From contig OY294050.1 in assembly GCA_958510825.1 (NCBI GenBank), positions 6,301,340 through 6,365,339 of the forward strand: a stretch of DNA of 64,000 bases, in the 5' to 3' direction. The DNA comes from Brachypterus glaber (lineage: Eukaryota > Arthropoda > Insecta > Coleoptera > Kateretidae). Positions 10,191-23,464 of the stretch are shown in pieces (the first letter of the stretch is position 1; the number at the start of each line of letters is the position of its first letter). Position numbers and translations under genes: made by a program. The notes under the pieces were generated by a model, which was not told where the DNA came from, did not search any database, and worked only from the letters and a program-made list of their open reading frames with translations.

Positions 10191-13100
10191 AAAAAACATT
10201 TTACTGCTTTAATCGCTAATTTCTCGAAAACAATGTACCTTGGGAAAAAATAGTTTATGACATTTTTTGAGCATTTTAAAAAAATCTTTCATATAAGTGC
10301 TAAATTAATAAAATACAATAATAATTAACTTAATTATAACCAAAAAACGCTAAAAATAGGAGTTTTACCCCACTCTTACCCCCTTACCCCCAATCGTTTA
10401 CACCCAAAATCTAATCAGCTCTTCGAAATATGATAAGAAACAATATACAAAAAACCGCTTGTCGATATATTTTTTAGAAATGGAGTTATCGAGTTTACAT
10501 ACAGACAAACGGACGCAAAAATTTGTTTCACTGATTTCGACTCAGAAAGGTCTAAAACGTCGAAAAAAACATGGTCGTAGATTTTGACTTTTCGGCGAAG
10601 ATTTCAATACATCGGCACTCTTAGTAGTACTAAGTGCCGATGTAATAGGTAAATTTAAACTTAGTTTTTACAGTTTACCTCACAATTTTCTTAACAGTTT
10701 GAAAGACTGTAATTACCATCGATTTGGCGTATCTTACATCATGATACCTTCGGATTAAAAAAAAGAAAGTGAAAGACCTTAGAAGATTAATTTTTGGCAC
10801 GAGAATTTACGATATTTCAGTGAAAGGCCAGGCAAATGTTGGATATGAAAAATTACATTATATAGAAGGAAAAAAAACTTAATAGCTTGAATTAATCACT
10901 TAAAATGCAACAAAAACAAGACAGTGTTGTAATATATTATATTTTTCTAAAACTTGAATATACTTTACCCTATCATAACATGAGAAAAAAATAATTTCCG
11001 CGCAAAAACCTCTGTTGGTTGCGATCACGATAACTCGAGAACGCTTTAAGTTAAATTTTTACCATAAAATCTGTGCGATTAAAGGGAGTTAAATGGGGTA
11101 AAAACTATTACTTACCCATAAATTTCGTTAAAAATATATTTTTTTCACTAAATAAATCACAAAAAGGCCTGCCAACTAGGTACCAAGCAAAAAACGTCTT
11201 AATTTCCTTCCGCTGTACCAAATTACTGGGAAACAAAATCACATTCAATTTTTCTAGTCTCGTTGATTACTTAATCTTTTAGACACACTAACGTTCGGTG
11301 CGTCAAATAAAATGTAATTAAATACTCTTATGATGTATGGGCATATCCACAAAAAAAAGGGTCCATGTTCTTATACGTATTTCTCAAGTTTTAACCCTTT
11401 GGGTTCAATTTTTTATTTTTTTTTTGTTTTTAGTTATAACTGGTCGTGTCACACCCCACCCCTGAAAAAAATTGTTTCGATCAAAAAAATATTTTTTGGG
11501 GTAAAAATCAATTCCACGGGTGTAAAAAAATTGGGGTAGAAATGATTGGCATGGGTAAAACAAATGTTTTGAGGCGGGGGTAAACAATAAAAAAAAAACA
11601 TTTCTAAATGTGCCTTTTTTAGTCACCAAAAATTTTGGGGGGTGAAAATAATCCTTGGGGGATGAAAGTTGATTTGGAAGTCGGCAAAAAAAATTGGTAA
11701 AATGAGATAGATATAATATATCCAAATAACCAAATTATGGTAATTATTAGGTAGTCACGTTATATTACCATCGTGCGCTGTCTCCCACTCTACGAGTATG
11801 AACGTCAAAGTGCGAAGTTACTATGATCACGATGAGGACTTTTTAGCAAACTCACCTTGAAATGTTGTATCTCCCAGTTGTTTCTAGTTAAAGATTAAAT
11901 AGGTTTAGGTTCTAAGGAATATTTTAGTCATATAGCAAAATTCTCCACTTCCCTTATATCCATGAATTTAACAGGAAAATAAAATGCGACGTTTTGTTTT
12001 AAACGTCGATAAAAGCAAAAATAAAAATCTGCATTATTTTATGGTAAAATACTACATTGTGCGCACATATTTCGTTGATAGTCCATAACTTCTTTAATAA
12101 AGGTAATATTAAGGCCAGTTCTGGGTTAATGAGACCATAAGTAAACTACATACAGAGTTTTAAAGAGTACGACCCCTATAAGTTTATACCTTTAAGCAAC
12201 CCTACCTAGACATGAGAGATCATTTACCGGGGACCCGCGAAAGTCGGAATTTTATATAGACTATTTTTAAATTAAATAGGCCTTTAAACGATATTTTAGT
12301 ATAGTCGCTGCCAGAGTTATAAGAGATTTTTTTTAACAGTGATTATTTTTATTTGGCACGTGTCAAACTGTTCATCCAATCGGGACGTTGCACAATTTTA
12401 GACTCATTTAATGTATTTTTATCCAGTCCACGTGGACTGATTCTAGCTCGTTAACGTTCGACCCTATCCAATCATATTTCACAAAAAAATTAGCCACACC
12501 CACAAGGCATTTGTAGCAATAAATATTTACTGGACCGGCTTTAATTTGTATTATTTGTGTTCTGTGTATGGAGCTATATAAGATAAATACATATTTAATA
12601 TAATCAAATTATTTGATTACGTCCCTATCTCACATTAATCTGTTTTAAATGTAAACATTCTACTATAAATGTGACACCGACTATAACCAGATCATCATGT
12701 CGACGAATATTTTACTTTGGTTTATCCCCAGAATATTCAATAGCAGCATCGAAAAGTCCAGTTAGTTAAATATGGTTTAGAGTACCGATTAATAAGGTAC
12801 CTAAGATAATAATATGTATTATGTAATAATATTGTTTATCCACGGCCGTGATTAATAAACCTATTAATCACGGGTCTGTAAGAATAAACCGTTTAAAATT
12901 TAAAATGACCGTGGATAAAGTATAGAATTCTACTCTAGTATAATAGCTATTAAGCAATTATTATACGCTCATTGAATAATATACTATTAAAGTTGTAAAT
13001 TTCGCGAGCCTCGGGAAATAAATACCAAAAGTCCAGCCTATCGAGTTAGCCAGCAGGATTTTAAAAGGAATTCCAGGAAAAAATGCAGGAATTCATTACT

Positions 13101-13762
13101 CATATGAATATTATAATATGTAAATTCCTTCAAAGTGAAAAATTGTAACGCACTTTTAGTTTTTTGACACACCCCTTGAGTACAAAGCTCTGATGTGATA
13201 AAAAAAACTTCATTTAGTATGTTTTTGCTAGTATTAAACTGTTATTTTTTAGTACAAAGCATGGAACATAATTAATCTTAATATTTCATTTGCATATACC
13301 TACTTTATTTTATTTATTATTTTATTGTTTTATTTTCATTTTGTAAGTTTAAGGTCATCAAGATATTTTTGCGACACGATAAAAGCCGCAGTAAAGCTTT
13401 ATAAATAATATTATTATTAATTTCGCATGAAAATTTAAAGAGTTTAAAGAAAAAAAATTAATTGGCTACCTTTAAAGATAAAGATAAAGTTAAAATCCCC
13501 CGTGGATCTAGAAAACTAAATATAGGGTCGTCAGAGTTGTACCATCATTTTCATAGAAAACGCTCACATCACAGAACCCTGAGGTACCCCAACATTTTAA
13601 ATTTTTAGTTGTGGTATATGTACTTGACACTGACATTTTCCGTAATAATTAAGTAAGGTTAAAGTACAGTCTATATTATATAGTGCAAGTCCTATAACTG
13701 TCTTTAAGCATATATGCTTATAAGCAAAAAGGTTAACAAATTTTATTATAAATGATATTTAT
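10191..13762. other. No gene seen; degenerate repeats and one small inverted repeat
   Basis: This is AT-rich sequence without a credible gene. About 10500-10600 has a phrase typical of old repeats (ACAGACAAACGGACGC). About 11440-11720 is a G/A-rich area of loosely repeated GGGGTAAAAATC/GGGGGTGAAAAT units. At 12834-12919, TTTATCCACGG pairs with CCGTGGATAAA and CGTGATTAATA pairs with TATTAATCACG, giving a compact hairpin. Short frames here are not supported as genes. Confidence 0.45.
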
Positions 13763-14400
13763 ACAGTATGTCTCCAGGTAGAGTTACAAAGAGGAATTTA
13801 TTTTTTATTTTTGATTTGATCTCAAAAAAAGTCACTCTTTATAACTTGCCCTGCTTGATTTTAAACTCCCAAAACACTAAGCGCTTTTTGTACAACTCTT
13901 ACAGTTCATGGGATAATGTTTTTTTCTTCAAAATAGTGTCTTCAAAAATATAAAGAAAAAAAACATCATCAAGAGTGACTTATTTTAAGATATCAAAAAT
14001 AAAAAAATCAGTTGGTTTGTGTAATTTGGTGTAATTTTTGCGTGCCAAGCCTCAATGATGGCCTGTCGTAATTCTTCAGCATTATGACCCAGGAAAGTTA
14101 GTTTCTTCCCTCGCTCTGACCGGTATGGAAAGGGTTTTACCGCAGATAAATCATTAATTGCATATCTTCTTCTGCACTACTCATTCTACTTCGACCAGAA
14201 CCCCGCTTTCTGCTAATCTGTCTAGTTTCCTCAAGTTTTTTCTTTGCTCGCATTATAGTGCTGTTTGCAACATTTAATTCAGTGGCTATTTCACGTACAC
14301 TTATCCCGTCATTTATTCTTGCTGTTATAATACATTTTTGATAATTTGTAAGCTGCGGCATAACTAATGTGAATTATTTTGACAAGTAATGTCATAATAA
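13763..14400 (-). mobile_element. Internally deleted Tc1/mariner-like element
   Basis: A transposase N-terminal fragment (14137-14361, - strand) is followed in another frame by a C-terminus-like piece (about 14007-14136). An inverted pair, 13802-13838 and 13973-14008 (TTATTTTTGAT...AGTCACTC and its complement), lies at one side, next to TACAGTATGTCTCCAGG, which looks like a terminal sequence. The matching far end is missing; the truncated LINE at 14460-15250 lies there. The element is non-functional. Confidence 0.5.
14137..14361 (-). pseudogene. Tc1/mariner-type transposase N-terminal HTH fragment
   Basis: The 74-residue frame begins MPQLTNYQKCIITARINDG and contains a paired-like helix-turn-helix (DGISVREIATELNVANSTIM). 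The linker that follows (KKLEETRQISRKRGSGRSRM) matches the RxxxSGRxR pattern before the second DNA-binding half in Tc1 transposases. It stops after about 74 residues where a full transposase would have about 340. Downstream, in a different frame, NAEELRQAIIEAWHAKITP resembles the C-terminal end of the same family. The central catalytic DDE/D region is therefore deleted. Confidence 0.65.
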
Positions 14401-14459
14401 TATTTGACAAATAAATGTCAAAGAGACCTTGATAAAGTTCAATATAATCTGTAACATTT

Positions 14460-15250
14460 TAGGTGTAAGCGTTTATTATGAAAACGATGGTATATACTTA
14501 AATACAAAAATTAATACACATAGTATTATATGGAGATAAACACAGACATTAAAAATATTAAAATAAATAAACATTTAAATTGAACTATACAGAATTAAAA
14601 TTTTCATTGAAATACTCCTCAAGAGAGTAATAGGCTTTTTCTAAAAGAAATTCTTTTAGTTTAACTTTAAAAATAATGTCTGAGTTTGTTCCTAATTGTT
14701 TTAGGTAGCTTATTAAATATTTTTACAGTCATGTAATAAGGACTTTTTTGAAAAAATGTGGTGGTGTGTTTCGGAAAAGAAAACATGTTGTGGTGTCTTG
14801 TTACTAAACCAGTGTTTAAATCAGAATTTTTTATAAAGAGATGACTATTCATACGTCCAAAAACACAAATATTATATATATAGAGAGAATAGGTAGTTAG
14901 AATTTTTAATTTTATGAAATGTGGTTTACAATGGTCTCTATATTCAATACTGGATATGGTTCGAACTATCTTTTTTTGTAGAATAAATAACCTTTCAATA
15001 AAGGAGGATGCGCCCCATATATTAATATTATGTTCGAGTCTACTCCGTATATAAGCATTATAGTATAGTAATAACATGTTTTGGTTAACTAGACTTTTAA
15101 GATTCCAAATTACAAAGTGGGCACTCCTAATTTTAGCAGCAATATCACTTATATGCGTTTCCCAGCTCAAATGTGCATCAACTTTCACACCCAAAAACTT
15201 AAAAACATTGGTTATTTCGAGCGATTTTTTATCTATTCTAACAAGCATGC
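14460..15250 (-). pseudogene. 5'-truncated LINE: C-terminal reverse transcriptase region
   Basis: The 193-residue frame at 15248-14667 begins in the region just after the RT palm (VFKFLGVKVDAHLSWETHI). It continues with the thumb/C-terminal pattern of Jockey/CR1 elements (RSRLEHNINIWGASS, LQKKIVRTI, SPYYMTVKIFNKLP). It is related to, but clearly diverged from, the LINE at 4.9-9.3 kb. Near 14690 the frame shifts: the next frame continues in the same style (KLKEFLLEKAYYSLEEYF) and stops near 14580. Both 5' truncation and the frameshift mark it as dead. Confidence 0.8.
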
Positions 15251-15299
15251 TTTTTTTGTCAATTTCCTAGACGGGTGGAAAAATGAGGAAGTTTATAAA

Positions 15300-17412
15300 A
15301 TATGATATAAAATTGACTTCACTTTTCTTGTATTTTTAGACCATATCCTTTTCTTTTTTCTTTGTAGCTTTATCAGATTGTTTTTCTGGCCTCACCATTA
15401 TCAGAAATTTATTAAAAGAAAAATTAATAGAAATTAATTTTACCTATGATTGAAATTTTACTACTGTCTAAAGATGTAAAAATATATCAAAATTTATTAA
15501 AATGCCTATATCTCGGAAACTAATAGTCCTACGATAAAAATGATTGCATATGTTTTTGTAGGGAATTAAACATTATTTTTATTTACGCAAAAAAATTGTC
15601 CTACTATAAATATGTAATAAGTGAGATATCGCTAACAATTATAGTTTTTGTCCATTTTGCCCCCCTTGCCCTACGCTAATGTTAAACATATTTGATGTGA
15701 CGCAAATTGAAAAGGTCCTGAATCGTTTGGTGAAAGAATTTTTCAAATCGGATATTCCGTTCAAAAGTTATAAGGTTTACAGGCAGACAGACATTTTTTT
15801 AACACCCACTCTTTTCACATTTCATAAGATTCTGAAGCAGAAAATGCAAAAAAAAAATGATTTTTCGGTCGATTTTAATAACGGATGTTTCCACCCGTAA
15901 AATGTTTTTGTATTTTATTTTATTACTTTTTTAAATTCAAAACGAAATGAACAATTAGCAAAATTGTTAAAAAATTTTACCATCCCATAGTGGCGCCTTC
16001 GCCAAAATTGCAAAATATTTACCACTTTATAGACGTTTTTTTATTACTTTTTTATTATGATAGTTACAATCTCTGAATTATAAATTGTTTTAATTTTGGT
16101 GAGATAACAATTTAAATAAACAAAACCTAACTAATTTTAACTGTCAAACCATAATTTAAGAAAACAAACGAAAAAGGCCAAGGTAAACTTGAATTGGTTT
16201 ATCAAGGTTAACGCATACAAATTCGGGAATTTTAGCAAAACTGCAGCTAAATTATTTATTTTTCTGATAATTTTTTTTAATTAATTACCTAATTTTGATC
16301 AATCTAATGATTTTAAATAATAATAATTTTATTTATTTTTAGATACAGAAAATAATATTTATTTTAAATAAATTTATTTTGACAAATATACTTTCAAACA
16401 AATATGTCCGTCTGAAAAGTAATTATCACACTATTCACAGCGCGTAGCGCTAGAATAGTATTATACGGTAGTTTTGAACTTTCCTAAATTTTCCAAAAAA
16501 TTCCTAAATAAAAAATTCTTGGATTAAATTTGTTTCATGAAAAAATAAGAAACATTTTTTTTATCCGTCTGTCTATTTCTCTCTCTGTCCGGTGTCACGA
16601 TTTTTGAAGACACGATAACTCAAGAGCGAATAAACAGAACGACTTGAAATTTTCAGGAAAAATCAAATTTTACGAGGGAAATCCCTATTGTTTTTGAAAG
16701 TAATCCCCTTATAAGGATCAATTCTTTCAATTTTGAAAGATCCCCCTAAAAACAAAAAAGATTTACTGTGAATAGTATATAATGGAATGCTTAGAACTAT
16801 ATATCTTCACGGCTTCACTTATTTAAAAACGGATTCACTTATTTAAAAACGGATTCGTAAGCAATTTCAATTTTTGTCAAAAACTGTTTGGAAAAACAAC
16901 CTAAAATCAAAAAATCCGGGGTGTTTTGACTTTCTATATAACTTTGTTTAAGCCACACCGTGGCTTGTTTTGTTATTTCAGAACACTATGGAGAAAATTC
17001 TTTAACCGATCCACAAATTATGTAAAATATTAATATCCATGGATATTTATTGTATATAAACTTTACTATGTTCATATAAAAAGCTAGTACCCTTATGTAC
17101 AGTTGAATAATTTGATGCTAATGTATTTAAAGTGCATTATACTAGTTTAAAGTAAGCACGTGCCTAGAAGCTTTAAAATTTACATAATAATATACCACGA
17201 GAAAATATTTTGTCAGATTAATGTACCATTTGGTAATTTCGAATTTACAAATTCAAATCACTGCTCTATATTTAAGCATATTAACTTTGGTTTTGCACAG
17301 AAGTAATATGTTATTATAGTCTTCACGGCACGCACTGCTTAAAGAGTATTAATAATAATAAAAAATATCTTTATTGCATAACACGTTATAAAATAAGAAT
17401 TTTATACAAATG
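15300..17412. other. No gene seen; degenerate repeats
   Basis: AT-rich, with poly-T runs and a phrase typical of arthropod transposon debris near 16560-16680 (CTGTCTATTTCTCTCTCTGT, then AACTCAAGAGCG). A 24-base phrase (beginning CACTTATTTAAAAACGGATT) is tandemly duplicated at about 16810-16856. No supportable gene. Confidence 0.45.
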
Positions 17413-18251
17413 CACAGAAAAAAAAGATATCTTGAATCAAAGCAAAACGATCTTAAACCAAGGCCGCCATGGCTTTCGATATGTTCAACGCCATGACTGT
17501 CTTGGATCAAGTCCGCCGTGATCTTGGCATTTGAGGTCCTAGATTTAAGAACATTTCCTCCAAACCATTTATTTAGGATCATATTATCTTAAACCAAGTA
17601 TGTAATTATCTTGATTTAAGATCATATTATCTTTATCCAAGATCATATTATCTCACACCAAGTCTTGGTTTAAGATAATATAATCTTGAATGAAGAGAAT
17701 TATAATCTTGATTTCAAATTGACCCCACAGTCAGGTTCCAGGGTTAATAGAATGGTAAATATTTTTTAAAAAATTCCCACACATGTATATTATTTCGCAC
17801 CCCTATAAAATATGATACTTTCTTACTCGTTCATTTTAAAGCAGATAAAAACAATGATACACCTTTAAAGACAACTGACGGCAAAAAAAACAAACCTAAC
17901 TTCTCTCCCGCGCATATCTTGAACTACTCCGCAAATTGTCTGCCAGCCAACAATAACAACGGGCGAGTATGTTTATCTACGTGGGGTGAGGCCGGCAAAC
18001 TCTTTACCGTAAGACAACAGGGGCTTTGAGTCAAGATAATAACTCTTGATTCTCTGTTACTATTTTAAATGACATGCATTTAAGGAAAAAATCCTTGACA
18101 CAAGGATTTTTCTACCAAGAGAATAATTAAAGGAAACCAAAGCCACAGATAATCTTAAACCGAGGATACATGAAGATTATTACCTCGATTTAAGATAATA
18201 TAAATCCAAGATAATTTATTATCTTCTGCCAAGATAACCTTTTTTTCTGTG
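17413..18251. mobile_element. TIR element with CACAGAAAAAAA ends and internal ATCTTG/TTAAGAT repeats
   Basis: The left end CACAGAAAAAAAAGATATCT and the right end, read inverted as CACAGAAAAAAAGGTTATCT, bracket 839 bp. The interior contains many direct and inverted copies of ATCTTGRWTTAAGAT-like units around 17430-17720 and 18140-18230. The dinucleotide TG flanks both sides. No transposase frame is present, so this is probably a MITE with subterminal repeats. Confidence 0.6.
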
Positions 18252-18619
18252 TGGCCATCGACCGAAGTCCTTCAGCCAGTATATAGCTAAATTTTTAAAT
18301 ATAAGTCCTTAAAAATATGGAAATAATAAATAACTTTCTTTTATGCAAAAAGAAATTAATAAATAAAAAAGGTCTAGTTTCTGAGATATGTCAAAATATC
18401 ATATAATGATTTTTTCACCGCCGGAGCATGAGGAATGCAGAAAAGTTGTAGTATGTTGCTGTTGTGGTCAGATTTCGCAAAGTTTGAGGAGAGTATTTGG
18501 TGGATTGTGTAGGGGATTAGTGGGGTTTCTCAGCTTGGTGATTTTTTCTAAGAGCGGAAGTTTCGGCTACTTTTAAGTTCGTTTTGGCAGGATTTTTGCA
18601 GTTGAGGAAAAGCGGATGA

Positions 18620-18981
18620 AAAAGTCCAGTATTATATTATTAAATTGAAAGTTTTTGCCCGATTTGTATAATTTAACTTTTTGATTTTTGGGTAATATGG
18701 CTTTGGATCTGACTAAAATTGTTATCTAATTTTGCTGTGACGTTTCGACGATGGATTTTTGTCGTTTTCGAACAGAGAATTAAAGCCAAAGATTAGTCAT
18801 TGTCACTAACAGTAAACACTCATATAAACAAAATATTATTTAAACAAATAAATAAATGTTAAAAAATAAAATTAAGACAGTGTACTTTTCTATTGTTCAA
18901 ATGTTCAAACATTTTAGTGCCTTTAGCATAATTATTGCATGTACTTTCTGATTTTTGTAAACTGTGAAATTCTGCAATAAA

Positions 18982-19022
<41 letters not shown>

Positions 19023-19025
19023 ATA

Positions 19026-19095
<70 letters not shown>
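18620..19095 (+). repeat. Probable LINE 3' end with long (ATT)n tail
   Basis: CTGCAATAAATATTATTATT leads into about 115 bp of nearly pure (ATT)n at 18981-19093, interrupted once near 19015 by AATTATAATT. An AATAAA signal followed by an (ATT)n tail is the same arrangement as the 3' end of the LINE at 4.9 kb, here on the + strand. Upstream, around 18740-18780, is GACGTTTCGACGATGGATTT, a phrase of the kind seen in retroelement 3' regions. No coding part remains. Confidence 0.5.
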
Positions 19096-19787
19096 GCAGC
19101 AACCGAACCTACTCCTACAGTTGTGTACAAGGATTGTCCAATAAATAAACCCCTCGATATGTGGTATAAAAAAATTAGATTTCCTTTTGAGAGTGAGCTC
19201 ATATTTTGGGAGGTATATCGAGAGTATGCTAGGAAATGCGAAGCATTACATATCTTTTTGGCTTGTTTATTACGATGTAATCGGGTTATAATCTACTTGA
19301 ATAAGGATTTTAATGGAAAGGAATTATTTATGTCAGGGAAGAAATATATGTACAGCATAAATTTAATAAAAGTACTTTCTCAACAAAACAATATTTAGTC
19401 TAGAGATATATGTATGGTTGTGCGCCATCTGTTTTTAGAAGTAAAGAACTATTTATCCTCAGGTTGTAAGCAAGAATGTTATATCTGCAAATTTTTTTAA
19501 GAAAGTGACTCTTTTTGCAGAATAAGAGTTGAAGGTAAGGTGCAAAGATGATAAGAAGTGGAAAACTCAAATTGTTATATACGACTTTATTGCTTAGCAC
19601 GGCATTATAGTTCCGCTGATATTAGTTAGTTTCACAAAATATATGAAATATTTAATTAATAATTTTATAATTTTAATTAAAATTAAAAATTCCTGTCTTT
19701 TAAATATACAATAAGTCCTGCTGCTTGCAGGACAAAAAAAAGTCCAAACCTTATAATTTTAATTAAGTGATTCCAACGTATAAACTA
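19096..19787. other. No gene seen
   Basis: Unique-looking AT-rich DNA. A 91-codon open frame at 19123-19398 shows no recognisable domain and begins directly at the microsatellite. I do not support it as a gene. Confidence 0.35.
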
Positions 19788-20384
19788 CACTGCAAAAAAT
19801 GTTGGTAAAAACAATAAAACAAGAGTAATATCAAGATTAAATTGTAAATTTCAACCAAATTAAACCGAATTTTTACTTTTTATCGAGTTTTATAGAAAAT
19901 TTAACCAAATCTTAAAATTTACCCTTTAAATTTACGATGACAACGTAATAATAAAGTTTTATGCTAAAATTAAGTTTTAAAATAATATGTGGGGACGATC
20001 AGCTGATTTTACATATCTGCTGTCAGAAAATTAGTAAAAGACAAACACATAACCTCAAATTGACAAACTAATTTTAAGATTATTTTTGTGTTTTTTGATG
20101 TTTAGGTGTTAGGTAGTAGGAAAAAAAGTATACGCACCTCGACGCAAACCATTTCAGTGCACACCGAGTGCTTTTTTTACTCGGCTGCGCCTCATAAAAA
20201 AACGCACTCTCGTACACTAAAAACTAGGTTCGCGTACTCGGTGCGCAATATACTATTACTACTGTCGTGCTAAGCTGCAAGGTCCTATCTACATAGGTTT
20301 TACATACACAGATAGGACCTTTCAGCTGAGCACGGCAGAGCAGTTGCCTGCAGTTTTATCGTACCGGAAACATTTTTTACAGTG
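19788..20384. mobile_element. TIR element with CACTGYAAAAAATG ends and TA duplication
   Basis: The left end is CACTGCAAAAAATGTT and the right end read inverted is CACTGTAAAAAATGTT. TA flanks both sides (19786-19787 and 20385-20386). Length 597 bp. Inside, 19993-20262 is a copy of dispersed repeat R2, and 20265-20340 forms a strong hairpin (AGGTCCTATCTACATAGG...ACAGATAGGACCT). A partial relative starts at about 32299. Non-autonomous. Confidence 0.7.
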
Positions 20385-22420
20385 TACTATAGTTTATAAG
20401 TACACTCGATTTCTTTTCCCTAGTTTTTTTGCAATATAAAATTTATGGTGCATAAAACTGAAAATTGAGTTTAAGGTTAGTTTTTAAGTATTATTAAATA
20501 TGTCGCCTCCGATACAGGTTTAGGCGCTGTTTTACTTCATTTAATTAATGAGTTAAATTTTGTACCTAGTAGATCTTTTAATAAATCTGTGTATAATTAA
20601 TCCATAACTGACGGATAAGTCCGCTGTCTAGGTTAATTTAAATTTTAACAAGCTGTTAAGTTATGTAATGCTTCGCATTCCTTAGTATACTCTTCACTGT
20701 AAATAATATATTATCTACCATATATGGTTCGTTTTATCCCGAATAGGGTTTCAATGTGCGAACTTTAAAAAAAAAAGGAGTATATGGGTACTGACGAAAC
20801 ACAAACTTTATTATTTTAGCAGAAGAAGGCTATGCTATAATGTGATTTTTTTTATTCAAATTTTATCAAAAAGTTTAAATAATTTTTTCTTATTTAAAGC
20901 TTAATTTGAAATCAGTTACAATGAATAAACCCCGCGCATTATCTATCTGAGTTGATGGTCATTTGTTTCTTGTTATTTGGTTGGCAGAATATATTTAGTT
21001 CCTTATGTAAGGTTTTCATCTTGTTTAAAATTTATTGTCAATCAAGACATTATTTTGACATTTATAAAAAAATCGAAATAATTTGCTTTAGCAAGAAGAA
21101 ACAACAAGAAAAGTGCATAAAAAGAAAACTAAAGCATCAATCTATAAACATTTTGTTTAAATGAAGTGATATAATGCAGTGCTCTATAAATTTTTGAAGT
21201 AAACACTATAACAGAGAATTTTTTGGTTAAAATAATACTGGTCCGTAATTTTATTCAGGTAATGTTAAATTTAAGTTTATAATAGCACTTTATGAATAAA
21301 AACTTACTTTTATTATAATTTTGAACAAAGTTTTACTTTTTAAACAGATTTTTTTATTATTTGTAAGACGTAAAATGACAGTCAATTTAACCTAAATGTT
21401 AAAAATTATCAAAAGCACAATGGGCTACAAAAATATTACTAAAAGTCATTTTTAAACCACTAATCATAGCTTCCTTGATCCAATTTGTTACTCAGATAGA
21501 TAATGCGCCGAGTATACTAGTATATTACTTTAATACTAGTTATAATTAGCTGTCTCGCCCGTTGAATAAGTGGGGGCAAAGGTTATTTTAGCGGACTGTT
21601 GGAAAGCAAGAAGTTCCTACCTTTTTTGATGCTCCTTTGATCTTACCGCTAGCGATGAGGCCCTGGGTAGAAGATCTCTGAATGATATTTGGTAGGATTG
21701 ACACTTATTCATAAGAGTTTGACACCTTAAAGCTACTAAATGTTCTTTTTGGCACGATGAACCGATATTTTCTAACGAGAAAAAATGGCGTCTGATGCGC
21801 ATGAAGTCTAATCTTTAACTACCGTGTTACCAACTTTTTAGCCAGAAAAATAACTAAAAATAATTATATATTATAAATTTTTCCCGCTAAATTTCCTAAA
21901 ACTAATTAACTAAACTAATTTTTATTTACAATTATACACCCGTTACATATTAAACAATTTATACATAAACAGCCTTTATAATATATATTATATTATATTT
22001 GTCACTTTTGAAATATATTATACCTAGTATAATTGTAGTTTAATACAAAAATCTACCAATTTGCTGTTCCATGCAAAATTTTACACAGTCAAATCTAGAA
22101 CACAACACAACACGTTTGTAGCGTCTCACCCGTTACTGCTCTCACATATTTTATTTTTTTTTCTCTTTTTGAGTTATTATAAATATCACTAGTATAGATT
22201 AAACATGTTTTTTACACATTTTTTTATAAATAACAAACACAATTTTAATAAATAGTTCCCTAGTTTTATTTTAAATACTGCATAAAACTGTCGCGCCCGT
22301 TACAATGGACTTACCCATATCGGTTTTTGAGCCAAACAGACAAAATAGTAAGATTTTGCGCACCTATAATAGGTATATAAAATAATAATATTATCTTATA
22401 TACCTATACTATTTATTTAT
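20385..22420. other. No gene seen
   Basis: AT-rich sequence without a supportable gene. At 21600-21810 base composition is more even, with a run of short open frames in several phases (for example + frame residues FGTMNRYFLTRKNG). This could be decayed coding sequence but I cannot assign it to a family. Confidence 0.35.
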
Positions 22421-22700
22421 GGGAGGATTGGTGTAGTGGACTACCGCGTCGTACTTGACGAGTTTACTACCCAAAACAGCGTGAGTTCGTTTCTCACCGG
22501 CGCCGATTTGCCTTTTTCAGTTAATTAATAATTAAAATTTGGCGAAGGCATAAGTGAAGCGGACACTCCCTATAAATTGGTTCGAAAGTCAATTAAAGCC
22601 GGTGGTTCCCTCTACTACTAGCCCACATGTCCTGGACTTAGGGCATGCTTAATTAAGTAGAATAGTACGAGGTTGAACAAAAATGTAAATGTAAAATGTA
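22421..22700 (+). mobile_element. tRNA-derived SINE, copy 1 (head type A)
   Basis: It opens with GGGAGGATTGGTGTAGTGGA, containing an A-box-like D-arm, and has a T-arm/B box at GTGAGTTCGTTTCTCAC. It then enters a conserved body (GGCGCCGATTTGCCTTTTTC, TTGGCGAAGGC, GCCGGTGGTTCCCTCTACTA, TAGTACGAGGTTGAAC). Six copies of this body occur in the window. The tail is A-rich. It would be transcribed by RNA polymerase III and mobilised by a partner LINE. Confidence 0.85.
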
Positions 22701-23444
22701 TAGCAGTTTCCCATAATTTGAGCTCTTAAAATGGAGAGAAATTCGCGCTTATAATTGCGTGTGTTGAGTGATGCGATGGGGTTTTGACGAATTTTTATTT
22801 ATTTATTTATTCAATGTTAATAAATAAAACCTAGAAATCAGTTTTTCATCATTTGTTTTCACTATTTAGCATTTTTCTCTAATTAAACAAAATTCTTCTT
22901 TTACACTTAATAATGAAATTTTGCATATTATTTTTTACAATGCACTGCAGTTGCATTTAATAAATCCTCTAAAGGAAAAGAGTTATGTATGACATTTCAA
23001 AGAAATGTACAACATCGACAAATTTTTAAAAATCACCGACATATTTTATCACAATAAACCCGTCATGTTCTGTGACAAGTCGATAGGTAACCATTCGATA
23101 ACAAATAGATCTTTTGCTTTGCTGTGCTTAGCAAAAACGCAGGATCTAACATTGTTACGTCAACGCATTTTTTAAAAAATATATTGCTCGTTTCTTTAAG
23201 TAAAGTGCAGAATTTGTCAAAATAAATTTATTTTGGTCTAAGAGCAAAAATGGCAAATAAATTAATAATTTTGCCTCAAAAAGACCCTTTATCCAATACA
23301 TACAGATAATATGACAATTACCAGCTTTTTTTAAATAGATAAACTCAATAATAACCCCCGTGTGGCTTTTACTTTATTGAGTGGATAATTATTTATATTA
23401 CCCACTCAACTGTCACTTGTCAAATTATTTTCTTGTAAATGTCA
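22701..23444. other. No gene seen; upstream flank of piggyBac
   Basis: AT-rich host sequence with no supportable gene or repeat boundary. It ends in the TTAA duplicated by the piggyBac insertion. Confidence 0.4.
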
Positions 23445-23464
23445 TTAACCCGGCATGGTCACCG

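Noticed and set aside
11405..11725. 106-codon - frame
   Set aside because: It derives from G/A-rich loosely repeated sequence; the peptide is Phe/Tyr/Pro-rich with no domain.
19014..19202. Poly-Asn frame on the - strand
   Set aside because: Direct translation of the (ATT)n microsatellite.
22421..22504. Possible functional tRNA gene
   Set aside because: The A and B boxes belong to a SINE head present in several copies with a shared body; acceptor stems do not pair properly.
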